DNA of 64,000 nt, from NCBI RefSeq assembly GCF_039535475.1, contig NZ_BAAAXG010000009.1, forward strand, positions 1 through 64,000, written 5' to 3'. Source of the stretch: Streptomyces showdoensis (GTDB lineage: Bacteria > Actinomycetota > Actinomycetes > Streptomycetales > Streptomycetaceae). Every line of letters begins with the position of its first letter. Position 1 is the first letter of the stretch. A program made the translations under genes and the position numbers. Under the pieces are notes generated by a model. That model was not told where the DNA came from. It saw only the letters and a list, made by a program, of their open reading frames with translations, and searched no databases. Below are positions 8,514-16,212 of this stretch, one piece after another.

Positions 8514-8963
8514 ATGAAGCACACCAACCGCCAGACCACCACCCGCACCCTCACCGACCTCTACCGCGCCATCGACCGCCAGCACGCCGTCACCATCACC
8601 TACCTCAAGCCCGGCGAGACCGAGCCCACCGTCCGCACCGTCGAGATCCACGAGCTGCGCACCACCACCGCCCGCATCGCCAAGGACGGCACCGTGAAGG
8701 GCGGCGACATCGTGGTCGTGGCCATGTGCCGCCTGCGAGGCGAGGCCCGCGAGTTCCACCTCGCCGGGATCCTCACCTACACCGTCCACCGCATCGCCCA
8801 CACGCTCGCCATCCCCACGAACACCACCTACGAGCCCACCCCTTCCGCTCCCGCACACGACGAGACCGCGCTCATCCACTTCGAGCTGGAGCGCGACCGC
8901 GACGACGCCGACTACCGCCCCCGCCGCCCCCTCACCCAGACCGACGCCGACCTCGCCGCGTAG
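8514..8963 (+). CDS. WYL-domain protein without an HTH
   Basis: 149 residues from ATG 8514. Residues about 15-95 resemble a WYL domain: VTITYLKPGETEPTVRTVE, then ELRTTTARIAKDG and MCRLRGEAREFHLAGIL. WYL domains sense ligands, often nucleic acids, and usually follow a winged-helix DNA-binding domain, which is absent here. The C-terminus is acidic then basic. The promoter is covered by palindrome B and the next gene follows 8 nt after the stop. It may partner the divergent RHH-like protein; this is inference. Confidence 0.6.
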   Translation: MKHTNRQTTTRTLTDLYRAIDRQHAVTITYLKPGETEPTVRTVEIHELRTTTARIAKDGTVKGGDIVVVAMCRLRGEAREFHLAGILTYTVHRIAHTLAIPTNTTYEPTPSAPAHDETALIHFELERDRDDADYRPRRPLTQTDADLAA

Positions 8964-8971
8964 GAGCAGGC

Positions 8972-9349
8972 ATGAGCTTCCAGAGCATCTTCGACGCCAT
9001 GAAGAACGCGTACGAACGAGACCACCCGGACGCCAAAGATCCGATCCCTCCGACGACCACGCCGTACCTGGAGGCCCGCCAGCTTCCGCCCGTGGACCCG
9101 CAGGTGCCGTCCGCCCACGTACGTACCGCCTACCACCTGCGGCAGGGCCCGAACATGAACAATGGCGAGCACGCCGTCCTCGACCAGCCGCTCCACTCCG
9201 GCCGCCTCAACCGCAGCACCGGCGACGCGCTCTGCAAGCCCCAGGCGAAGTTCTGGGGCCTCTACGAAAGCCCCGAGCTGACGGTGTCCTGCCAGCGGTG
9301 CCTGGAGATGGCCGCGCGGCACGGCATCACCATCCGCACCGCGCGCTGA
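8972..9349 (+). CDS. Hypothetical protein cotranscribed with the WYL protein
   Basis: 125 residues, ATG 8972 behind TAGGAGCAGG. The N-terminus is helical and charged; the C-terminal half has CKPQAKFWGLYESPE and SCQRCLEMAARHG with a CxxC pair. No family recognised. It is followed by a strong terminator hairpin. Confidence 0.65.
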   Translation: MSFQSIFDAMKNAYERDHPDAKDPIPPTTTPYLEARQLPPVDPQVPSAHVRTAYHLRQGPNMNNGEHAVLDQPLHSGRLNRSTGDALCKPQAKFWGLYESPELTVSCQRCLEMAARHGITIRTAR

Positions 9350-9362
9350 CCACGCAGCATGG

Positions 9363-9399
9363 CGAAGGCCACCACCCCGAACCGGGGAGGTGGCCTTCG
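9363..9399 (+). terminator. Terminator after the WYL operon
   Basis: Stem CGAAGGCCACC / GGTGGCCTTCG with a nested CCCCGAACCGGGG loop. It separates the rightward WYL pair from the convergent leftward recombinase operon. The rest of 9400-9587 shows no gene. Confidence 0.75.
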
Positions 9400-9587
9400 A
9401 AGTTCACACGTATCGCGCAAGCGCAGCCTAGCTGAACCCTTCACCAGGCCGCCACCCCCTTCAAGGAGCGGCCCCGCGCCGTGCGAAGTACGCGGGGCCC
9501 GCCCTCGGGGCACACCCGTCCTGGGGGGTGTCACAACGACCGTATGCCGCCCGCCGTCAACGGGCCCGTGAGTACGAGCCGTACGGG

Positions 9588-10739
9588 TTACGCCACCCCG
9601 AGCGCCCGCGCCCGGCGCACGTCCAGCGGCACCGCGTCGACCGCCCGCCGCAACTGCTCCATCGTCGTCGGCAGCGGAGACCACCCGTAGCGGCCGGCCA
9701 TCGAGAAGTTCAGTGCCGTCACGCCCTTCGCGTACGCCGCCATCACTCCCTTGTGCTGCAGCGTCACGCCCGGCGGGCCCACCGTGGTCGCGCGCAGCGT
9801 CACCCACAGCCCCGACCGGCCGCCCTCCAACGGCAGCGCGTCGACCACCTGCTGCCGGGACTCCAGCCACCGCCGCACCGCCACCCGAGTGCCTGCAGAC
9901 AGCTCGTACCACTCGACCTCGGGTACCGGCTCCAGCTCGCCGACCGCCGCCAGCACCCGCTGCCGCGTCGCCTCTGAACGCTGGGACCCCCACCCGTACA
10001 GCACCGCCTCCACCGCCGACGGATGCACCTCTGCCAGGGCGGCGATCTCCCCGATCCGCGACGCCGACGCCCGCTGAGGCCGCCGCCGGATCCCGACGGC
10101 CGCCAGGCCCTCGGCCAGGTCCGTCAACCGCAGCGCCGCCAGCTCCCCCGAGCGAGAGCCCGAGTCCAGCACGATCCCGACCATCGCCAGGACCCGGTCC
10201 CGCTCCGGCCCCGACATGCCGATCCCGCCGCGCTGCAGCGGCCCATGCGCGGCCAGGTCCGCCAGCCCCCGGTACAGAGCCGCCCGGTCCCGCGCCGGCA
10301 CCGTGTCCTTCAGCTCGGGCTGCTCGACCACCGGCAGCCACACCGCCTTCTCCGGTACCGCCAGGTCGGCCAGCAGCGCCAGGACGTCCCGTACGATCCG
10401 CAGCGTCGCCACCGGCAAGGGCCGGCCCACATCCTCCGCGCGGGCCCGCAGCTCACCCGCCTCGGCGAGCTCCCAGAACGCCCGAAGCGCCGGCCTGGTG
10501 AACAACCGCGCCGCCGACCGCCGCGCGTGCGCGGGGATCTCCTCGCGGCCGACCGCCCGGTCGAGCATCCCCACGACCATCCAGAGCTGATCCGCCCGCG
10601 AACGCGACACCTGCACAGGGACACCCCCGACGCCGGGAACCGGCTCCCGGCCGTCCCACAGCTCCCGGTCCCGAGGAGCGATCCGCTCTACGGCCTCCGC
10701 GACCTGCCGCACCGAGGGCGCATCGTACGTCTGGCCCAC
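9588..10739 (-). CDS. Recombinase-like protein with an embedded HTH
   Basis: 383 residues from GTG 10739 behind a strong GGAAGGAG. Residues about 190-215 (GIVLDSGSRSGELAALRLTDL) resemble box I of tyrosine recombinases, including the catalytic Arg position. The usual C-terminal HxxR and Tyr are not visible. Instead a LacI/Xre-type HTH follows (GEIAALAEVHPSAVEAVLYGW...SEATRQRVLAAV). It sits immediately downstream of the integrase gene. It may be a degenerate recombinase turned DNA-binding partner or directionality factor. No exact family recognised. Confidence 0.6.
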   Translation of the reverse strand: MGQTYDAPSVRQVAEAVERIAPRDRELWDGREPVPGVGGVPVQVSRSRADQLWMVVGMLDRAVGREEIPAHARRSAARLFTRPALRAFWELAEAGELRARAEDVGRPLPVATLRIVRDVLALLADLAVPEKAVWLPVVEQPELKDTVPARDRAALYRGLADLAAHGPLQRGGIGMSGPERDRVLAMVGIVLDSGSRSGELAALRLTDLAEGLAAVGIRRRPQRASASRIGEIAALAEVHPSAVEAVLYGWGSQRSEATRQRVLAAVGELEPVPEVEWYELSAGTRVAVRRWLESRQQVVDALPLEGGRSGLWVTLRATTVGPPGVTLQHKGVMAAYAKGVTALNFSMAGRYGWSPLPTTMEQLRRAVDAVPLDVRRARALGVA

Positions 10740-10806
10740 CCGACTCTCCTTCCACCCACCCCGAGTGGATCGTACGGGCGGGGGCGCGCGACGGCGTCCT
10801 CGTGCG

Positions 10807-11977
10807 TCACAAGGAGGTGCCGCCGCGGTTCTTCTGCGCTCGCTCCTGGGCAGCCTGGCCGATCTTCACCAACGGGTTCCGCGCTCCCTTGCTGTCCTCC
10901 TCGTCGATGTAGCCGATCAGCGCCTTCGACCGGTCGTCCCACCCGCCGTGCCGGCCGATGTCGACGATGTCCGCGCCGGCGTCCCGCGCCGACTTCACCC
11001 CGCCGCGGCGCAGCGCGTGCGAGGTCCATTTCCCCGGCCGGCCCGTGCGCCGGATGGAGCGGTCGACGACATCCGACGCGGCCTCTTCCGTCATCCGCCC
11101 CGACGGGTCCCCAATCGGCTCGCCGCCCCGTGTCATCTCCGGCGCCAGGTAGCCGTACCGGTCGATGCGCTGGAACAGCGGGAAGGCCGTACGGTCCTCG
11201 CCCGCCAGAGCGGCCTCCATCTCGGCGACCAGCGCGCGGACCGACCGCACGGCGCACAGCTCGGGCTCCGGGTCGAGCGGCACCTCGACCTCCTGCCACT
11301 TCTTTCTCTTCTTCCGGTACACACGGACGAGGAGCCCCCCCGCCGTCGGCCTCCGTGAAGCTCGCCGGCCAGTCCAGCGGCACCAGCTCGCTGCCGCGCG
11401 ACATCAGCGCGTGCCCGAGCAGCATCAGCGCCGCGTCCCGGCGCCCGGCCAGCGTCTGCCGGTCGAGCAGCGCGAGCGCGTCGGCGAGCACGGTGCGGTC
11501 GGCGGCACTCGCCTTGCTCGGCATCGCGCGCGGGTCCTTCGCCACCGACAGCTCAGCCTGATACCCGCGCACCACCTTCCGCGCGCCCATCGTGTCCGGC
11601 GGCTTGTGCCCCTCGGCCCGGTGCGCGGCCCGGATCGACGCGATGACCCGCCCCATGGAGGAAGGGCTGTACGGGAGACCGGTCTTCTCCCGCGGTGTCC
11701 GCTTCAGGTGCGACAGGTACGCCGTCACCGTCTGCGGCGCCGCGGGCATCGGGCGCCGGCCGACGACCGCACACCACTCGGCGAAGCGCAGCATGTCCCC
11801 GCCATACGCCCGCTCGGTCGACCAGGGGATGCCGGCCTGGACGTCCTCCTCCGCCTCCGGAGGCAGCCAGGCGTCAGGGTCCGCCTCCGGCTCCCCCAGC
11901 GGGGCGACGAGTTGGCCGCGCACGGGCACGAGGTCGCCGACGATCTCCGCGTCCACGATGTCGTCGTCGCTGTTCAC
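10807..11977 (-). pseudogene. Tyrosine recombinase (integrase), frameshifted at a G7 run
   Basis: Starts at GTG 11977 (GTGA overlap). The N-terminal core-binding domain (TERAYGGDMLRFAEWCAV) leads to box I, LMSRGSELVPLDW. The frame breaks at seven C on the plus strand (11335-11341); removing one base gives a continuous 389-residue protein. The second frame has the basic beta-hairpin (YRKKRKKWQEVEVPL), SHALRRGGVKSA (HxxR), GRHGGWDD and the nucleophile region LIGYIDEED. All catalytic elements are thus present but split. It is either a real inactivation, a programmed +1 shift, or a homopolymer sequencing error. Confidence 0.8.
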
Positions 11978-12375
11978 CGGCGTGCCCCAGGAACTCCGAG
12001 CGCCGGGTGCGTCTTCAGGTACCATCCGTCACCCGCCTCTGCCGGGCCGCCGCAGTAGCAGCAGAGCACATCGACGTCGAGGCGCCGGACCCGGTGATGG
12101 CTGTAGAGCCCGGCGGCGCACGATGCGCAGGCGGTGCCGCCAGCGGTCGCCTTCAGCATCGGTCGGCCGGTGGTCGTGAAGAGGACTGGGTGGCGCGGAC
12201 CATGCGGGCAGTGCATCTCGCGCCCGTGCTCCAGCAACCAGTGCACGGGCGTTGCAGGGCCTCGCTCAACAGGGCATCCGCACACCTCCGCGACGTAGGT
12301 GCGGTCCCCGACGCGGTCCTCGACCTCCACCGGCTTCGGGCAGTGCGGCAGGAGCCGCAGGAAGACCTCGCTCAT
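11974..12375 (-). CDS. Cys-rich zinc-binding-type protein
   Basis: 133 residues from ATG 12375 (ATGA overlap upstream, GTGA overlap with the integrase downstream). Cysteines occur in pairs or clusters: CPHGPRH, ACASCAAG, CCYCGG, consistent with one or two zinc ribbons. Similar Cys-rich proteins occur in actinophages next to integrases. Function unknown; its coupling to the integrase suggests a role in integration or control. Confidence 0.65.
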   Translation of the reverse strand: MSEVFLRLLPHCPKPVEVEDRVGDRTYVAEVCGCPVERGPATPVHWLLEHGREMHCPHGPRHPVLFTTTGRPMLKATAGGTACASCAAGLYSHHRVRRLDVDVLCCYCGGPAEAGDGWYLKTHPALGVPGARR

Positions 12376-12686
12376 CGGGCGGCGTCCTTCTCCTCCTGGG
12401 TGGCGTACGTGCGCGGGTCGAAGACCAGCTCGGCGTGCCACATGTCCGCAGGGTCCATCACGTGCTCGATGCTCTCCACCCGGTACCGGGTACAGCGCCG
12501 GCCGCCGCGCGCCTCCAGAAGCAGGAAGTCGCCCTCGCGGATCAGGGTGCCGTCGTGACCCCAGCCCGAGGCCTGGACGCGCTGACCGCTGTCCGTGACC
12601 CGGCTGATGGAGTAGTCGTGTCCCCAGAACCGTCGGCCGGGGCCGAAGTCGTGCGTCCGGTCCGGCGCGGGAGTGGTCGTGCTCAT
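12372..12686 (-). CDS. Hypothetical protein
   Basis: 104 residues from ATG 12686 behind AGGAGGGGAG. A compact beta-rich composition (FWGHDYSISRVTDSGQRVQASGW, REGDFLLLEARGGR, YRVESIEHVMDP in order) suggests a small barrel. It is the first gene of the integrase operon. No family recognised. Confidence 0.65.
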   Translation of the reverse strand: MSTTTPAPDRTHDFGPGRRFWGHDYSISRVTDSGQRVQASGWGHDGTLIREGDFLLLEARGGRRCTRYRVESIEHVMDPADMWHAELVFDPRTYATQEEKDAAR

Positions 12687-12753
12687 GGCGCTCTCCCCTC
12701 CTGTGATCTTGGCTCTTGAGAAGAAACATTATCTGGAGCCAGACGTACCGATA

Positions 12754-12779
12754 CCCCCGAACCATCCACCATTCGGGGG
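12754..12779 (-). terminator. Hairpin between HEPN-like gene and integrase operon
   Basis: Stem CCCCCGAA / TTCGGGGG, 10-nt loop, downstream of the HEPN-like gene. No U-tract follows, so it may be a weak terminator or an operator for the integrase operon promoter, which must lie at 12687-12750. Confidence 0.45.
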
Positions 12780-12878
12780 CACCTGACGACCAGTCGTTCC
12801 GTTGCAGACGACTTCTGTGAGAGCGATCCTAAGCTCAGAGGGTCACTCGCGGGGATCCACTGCCAGGCCGAGGATGGC

Positions 12879-13835
12879 TCAGCCCCCGTCGCTCGCTCGC
12901 CACGACGGCGGCACGACGTGCGCATCGATGTCCGCCTTCCGGAGAGAAGTCGTTACGACGAACTGCCGACAGAATTCGAACTCCTCTCTGGTCGGCTTCC
13001 TCCCAACGACATCCCGGCTCGTGAGCACTCGCTCCATGGCGGCCTCGTCCTCGTGGTCCCCTCCCCAGAAGATGTTCCGAGGGGTCAGAGCCTGGAACCT
13101 GGCGTAGTGGTGCAGGCTGCCTCCCAGGACCAGCCACTGCATGGCGTCCTGCAGGGCGCCGACCGTGTCGTCAAGCCGGTCCAACTGGCCGCTGAACTCA
13201 CCGACATGGAAGTTGCTCCTGTCGAAGATCTTCCTGAAGGTGCCGCTCAGCTTCCGAAGGTGCGTTTCCCTTCGGGAGATCTTCGACAGAAGGGAGCCGT
13301 AAGGCCAGGACGGGTCCCGAAGGGTCGTCAGGAGAGCCAACTGCAGCAAGGCGAGACCCGCTCCTCCCTGGTCCGCCTCGAATCGCTCCGACGCTCGGCT
13401 GACCCACTTCCGGACTTCCTCCTGAGGGATGACGTACGAGGTGTCGACCGACCACAAGGGTGCGTCGAAGACGCGCGGGACGTTGTCGTCGAAGAATGCG
13501 AAGGTGTCGCGAACGGCCTGCTCCACCGTGTCGGCCGACGGCAATCCCGCAGCGTGCTTCAGCCCGTTCCGAGCATCGTTCAGCCTGCGCATGCCGGCCG
13601 CGCCGCTCAAGTCCTTGGCCTTCTTGAAGTAGTCCAAGAAGGTCGTGTTCTTGTCGACCGGAACGCTCCGGACATCACAGGTCAGAACCAGGAACATCTC
13701 CACCGCATCGTGCAGTGAGAGCAAGCTCGACGATCCCATCGGCAGGGGCTGACGGGCCTGAGACACTCCCTGCTCGTAGAGCATCCGGATGTACGCCAGC
13801 CGTTTCACGGACTGCTCGTCCAACATCGTCATCAC
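12879..13835 (-). CDS. HEPN-like protein, possible defence cargo
   Basis: 318 residues from ATG 13835 (GAGAGGGG upstream; the next Met codons are alternatives). Largely helical. Residues 80-110 contain ARNGLKHAAGLPS, matching the R-x4-H (RNxxxH) signature of HEPN RNase domains, followed by a helix ending FAFFDDNV. An early LLSLHDAVEMFLVL segment is also typical of helical HEPN-like proteins. It stands alone between the right inverted repeat and a hairpin, and its codon use is visibly less GC-rich than its neighbours. Many HEPN proteins act in abortive infection or toxin systems; activity here is inferred. Confidence 0.55.
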   Translation of the reverse strand: MMTMLDEQSVKRLAYIRMLYEQGVSQARQPLPMGSSSLLSLHDAVEMFLVLTCDVRSVPVDKNTTFLDYFKKAKDLSGAAGMRRLNDARNGLKHAAGLPSADTVEQAVRDTFAFFDDNVPRVFDAPLWSVDTSYVIPQEEVRKWVSRASERFEADQGGAGLALLQLALLTTLRDPSWPYGSLLSKISRRETHLRKLSGTFRKIFDRSNFHVGEFSGQLDRLDDTVGALQDAMQWLVLGGSLHHYARFQALTPRNIFWGGDHEDEAAMERVLTSRDVVGRKPTREEFEFCRQFVVTTSLRKADIDAHVVPPSWRASDGG

Positions 13836-13932
13836 GTGCCCCTCTCGCAGGCGCTACGAGGTCAGTTCCATCGAAGGTACAGGTGCCGACGGACTGTGCT
13901 GTAGGCATTTGTAGAGTGCGGAGCTCATGGGC

Positions 13933-13972
13933 CTGCTTGACCGACTTATTTTCTTTGAACTTTCCTAGGACA
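13933..13972. repeat. Right copy of the 40-bp inverted repeat
   Basis: Reverse complement of 2903-2942 with one mismatch (13941). It separates the regulatory/integration segment from the lysis end of the late operon. It lies about 100 nt upstream of the HEPN-like gene, so it might contribute to that promoter. Confidence 0.9.
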
Positions 13973-13999
13973 ACAGCCGGCGGGGATCCTCCGGCGCGG

Positions 14000-14401
14000 T
14001 CAGATGCTCCAGGGGATCAGTTCCGCCGGTACGGGTTCGGGGGTGATGCCGTGTGCGGTGAGGAGCCGGTTTTGGGCCCGGACGTGGACCATGGCCTGGC
14101 GTAGGAGCCGCTCGCGGGATTCGACGTGCTCGCCGAGCTCGGCGACCTGGGCCTTGAGCTGGCCGATCTCTTCGCGGAGGCCGTCGATCTGGTCCTGGAG
14201 CGCGGTCCGGATTGCGTGGAAGGCGGCCTGGTCGAGCTGGCGTTGGTCGACTTCGGCCGTGGCCTCGGCGGCTTCCACGGTGGCGGCCGCCGTCTCCTGC
14301 GCGGTGTCGCGGGCGGCGGCGCGCTGCTGTCGGGCGTTGTAGGCGGTGCCGATCAGGGCGAGCACCGCGGTGGCGATGGCCGCCCAGATGCCGCTGTTCA
14401 T
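14000..14401 (-). CDS. Membrane-anchored coiled-coil protein of the lysis module
   Basis: 133 residues from ATG 14401 (GGAGACC upstream; in-frame ATG 14413 lacks a good site). One N-terminal membrane helix (IWAAIATAVLALIGTAY) is followed by a long coiled coil rich in Ala, Gln and Glu (about residues 25-110). Last gene of the late operon, after the holin. Its layout resembles spanin-like or holin-associated proteins; no family is certain. Confidence 0.65.
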   Translation of the reverse strand: MNSGIWAAIATAVLALIGTAYNARQQRAAARDTAQETAAATVEAAEATAEVDQRQLDQAAFHAIRTALQDQIDGLREEIGQLKAQVAELGEHVESRERLLRQAMVHVRAQNRLLTAHGITPEPVPAELIPWSI

Positions 14402-14457
14402 CGAGGTCTCCATGGTGGGGGTGCCGGGCGGCGGTGGCGCCGCCCGGCCGCGCTGGA

Positions 14458-14817
14458 TCAGACGGTGGGCAGGACGGGCTTCTTGGGGACCTTCGCGGTG
14501 ACCTGGGTGCGGTCCCACATGCCGATGGCGATGGTGATGGCGGCCATGACGACGGCCTGGCGGTCAGTGGACCAGTCGAGGCCGTAGCCGATGGCGAGGG
14601 CGAGGGCGCCCTGGGCGACGCCGATGATGGCGGCGCCGAGGCCGTCGTGGACGAGGACGGCGATCAGGAGGCCCATGGCGGCCGCGGCGACGGCGTTCAC
14701 GTTGGCCTGGGTCTCCGGGGAGGCGTCCCAGCCGAAGGCGGCGGCGAGCTTCACGAGGACGGCAACGAGCGTGAGCCAGGCGGCCGGCTCCCGGCCGAGG
14801 ATGAGCGGGTTCTTCAC
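14458..14817 (-). CDS. Holin
   Basis: 119 residues from GTG 14817 behind CTGGAGT. Three hydrophobic segments (AAWLTLVAVLVKLAAAF, NAVAAAAMGLLIAVLV, AIIGVAQGALALAIGYG) and a short polar C-terminus ending KVPKKPVLPTV. It lies between the endolysin and a membrane coiled-coil protein. Holins form membrane pores that release the endolysin; the call is based on topology and position. Confidence 0.75.
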   Translation of the reverse strand: MKNPLILGREPAAWLTLVAVLVKLAAAFGWDASPETQANVNAVAAAAMGLLIAVLVHDGLGAAIIGVAQGALALAIGYGLDWSTDRQAVVMAAITIAIGMWDRTQVTAKVPKKPVLPTV

Positions 14818-14856
14818 GGAAGGACTCCAGAGGGAAGAAGGGGTGGAGGTGCAGGG

Positions 14857-15918
14857 TCAGAGGGGCTGGGGGACCTTGAGGGCGGCCCAGGTCGTGGGGC
14901 CCGGGATGCCGTTGGCGTCGGCGCCGGAGAAGCCGCACTTCCGCTGCCACTTGGCGTATGAGAGCCGGTCGGCCTCGGTCCAGTGGTCGCCGGGGCCGAC
15001 GGCGTACGCGGAGCAGCCTTCGGCGACGAGTCGGCGGCCCATCAGGGTGATGAGCTCGGAACGCCGGCCGGGGCTGAAGAATCCGGCGCCCGGGAACGGC
15101 GCGTACTTCGGCGCGGACGGAGCCTTGCCAGGCAGGGTGCCGAGGAGCTTCTTCAGGCTCCCCTCCCCCGGGACGCCGTCGGCGGCCGCGCCCGTGAGAC
15201 CGAGAGAGCGCTGGAAGGCCTGGTAGTTCAGGGTGTCGGCGTCGGACCAGGTCGGGCCGGGCCCGGACTTGTAGTGCTTCCCGAAGCCGCGGGCGACGAG
15301 GGCCTGGCCCACCTTGGTGATGTGGCCGCCGGTGGCGCCGTAGCCGTACTTCAGCCCGTTGATGCTGGCCTGGTAGCGGGCGGGGGTCTTCGAGCCGCCG
15401 CCGGTCCCCGGGGTGGGCTTCTTCCCGACGATCGCTGCGGCGCGCTTCACGATCTCGTCGAGCTGGGCCACGATCTTCGCGCCGGGGCAGGAGGTGTGCC
15501 CGCCCCAGGCCTTGCCGCCCATGGCGTGGTAGCCGAGTCCGCGGTCGTCGGGGCCGGTCGCCACCTTGAGCGGGACGTCGTACGTCTTCACGACCCAGGC
15601 GAAGACCTCCGCGACGCGGTCGAGCTGCTGCTCGGTGAGCGACTGGCCGCCGCGCCCCTCGTCCTCGATCGACAGCCAGCTCTTGTTCCCGCCGGCTTGG
15701 GCCCAGCCTCGGTGCTGGGTGTCGATCCACTGGTAGAGCCGGCCGTCACGGCTGGTGCCGAAGTGGGAGGAGGCCTGGGAGGCCGGGTTGCGGAACCACG
15801 CGTCGGTGCCCGCGAGGGTGCCGTCCATGATGTGCACGACGAGGCCGCGGACCTCGAGCTGGCCGTTCGGCGTGTAGTTCGGGACGGGGCGCCAGGTGGC
15901 GCCGGGCATCCGGGCCAT
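14857..15918 (-). CDS. Endolysin: N-acetylmuramoyl-L-alanine amidase with two peptidoglycan-binding repeats
   Basis: 353 residues from ATG 15918. Residues about 15-180 form a type-2 amidase: zinc ligands are expected at the His of VVHIMDG and at the His and Cys of GGHTSCPG. Two C-terminal repeats follow, the second being FFSPGRRSELITLMGRRL ... WTEADRLSYAKWQRKCGFSG ... IPGPTTWAALKVP, a peptidoglycan-binding module common in Streptomyces phage lysins. It cuts the amide bond between MurNAc and the stem peptide. TGATG overlap with a 44-residue ORF upstream. Confidence 0.9.
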   Translation of the reverse strand: MARMPGATWRPVPNYTPNGQLEVRGLVVHIMDGTLAGTDAWFRNPASQASSHFGTSRDGRLYQWIDTQHRGWAQAGGNKSWLSIEDEGRGGQSLTEQQLDRVAEVFAWVVKTYDVPLKVATGPDDRGLGYHAMGGKAWGGHTSCPGAKIVAQLDEIVKRAAAIVGKKPTPGTGGGSKTPARYQASINGLKYGYGATGGHITKVGQALVARGFGKHYKSGPGPTWSDADTLNYQAFQRSLGLTGAAADGVPGEGSLKKLLGTLPGKAPSAPKYAPFPGAGFFSPGRRSELITLMGRRLVAEGCSAYAVGPGDHWTEADRLSYAKWQRKCGFSGADANGIPGPTTWAALKVPQPL

Positions 15919-16052
15919 CAGGCGTTCCCCCGCTCGGCGTCGGCGAGGTCGTCGTCGGTGGCCATCCCGCGCACCTGGCCCTCCGGGGGCGTGGTGCCCT
16001 CGTGGACAGGAAGGGTGGCCACCTCGTCGGTGGTGGTGTCGGTGTCGGGCAT
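15918..16052 (-). CDS. Short acidic protein ahead of the endolysin
   Basis: 44 residues from ATG 16052, preceded by CTGGAG. Rich in Asp, Thr and Glu, no domain. Its stop overlaps the endolysin start by one base, so translation may be coupled. The region 16053-16212 holds no other gene. Confidence 0.5.
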   Translation of the reverse strand: MPDTDTTTDEVATLPVHEGTTPPEGQVRGMATDDDLADAERGNA

Positions 16053-16212
16053 GGCCCGTGCTCCAGATCTTCCCCGCGCCCAGAGCTGATGTGGGTCTTC
16101 GCACTCGGTGGTGCGTCCCTCGGGGGTGGAGCGTGGGCGGAGGGTCGCCCTGGTCACAGGGTAGGCGGGTGGGGCCGGAGTGATCCCCCTGCTCCACCCG
16201 CCGAGAGCCGGA

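Noticed and set aside
10688..12025. Full 445-codon ORF as the integrase
   Set aside because: After 11335 the frame turns into Arg/Gly/Pro-rich sequence; the catalytic C-terminus is in the other frame ending at 10807.
2898..13977. Transposon with target duplication
   Set aside because: The 5 nt outside the repeats differ (GTCCG and ACAGC) and no transposase is present, so a simple transposon is not supported.
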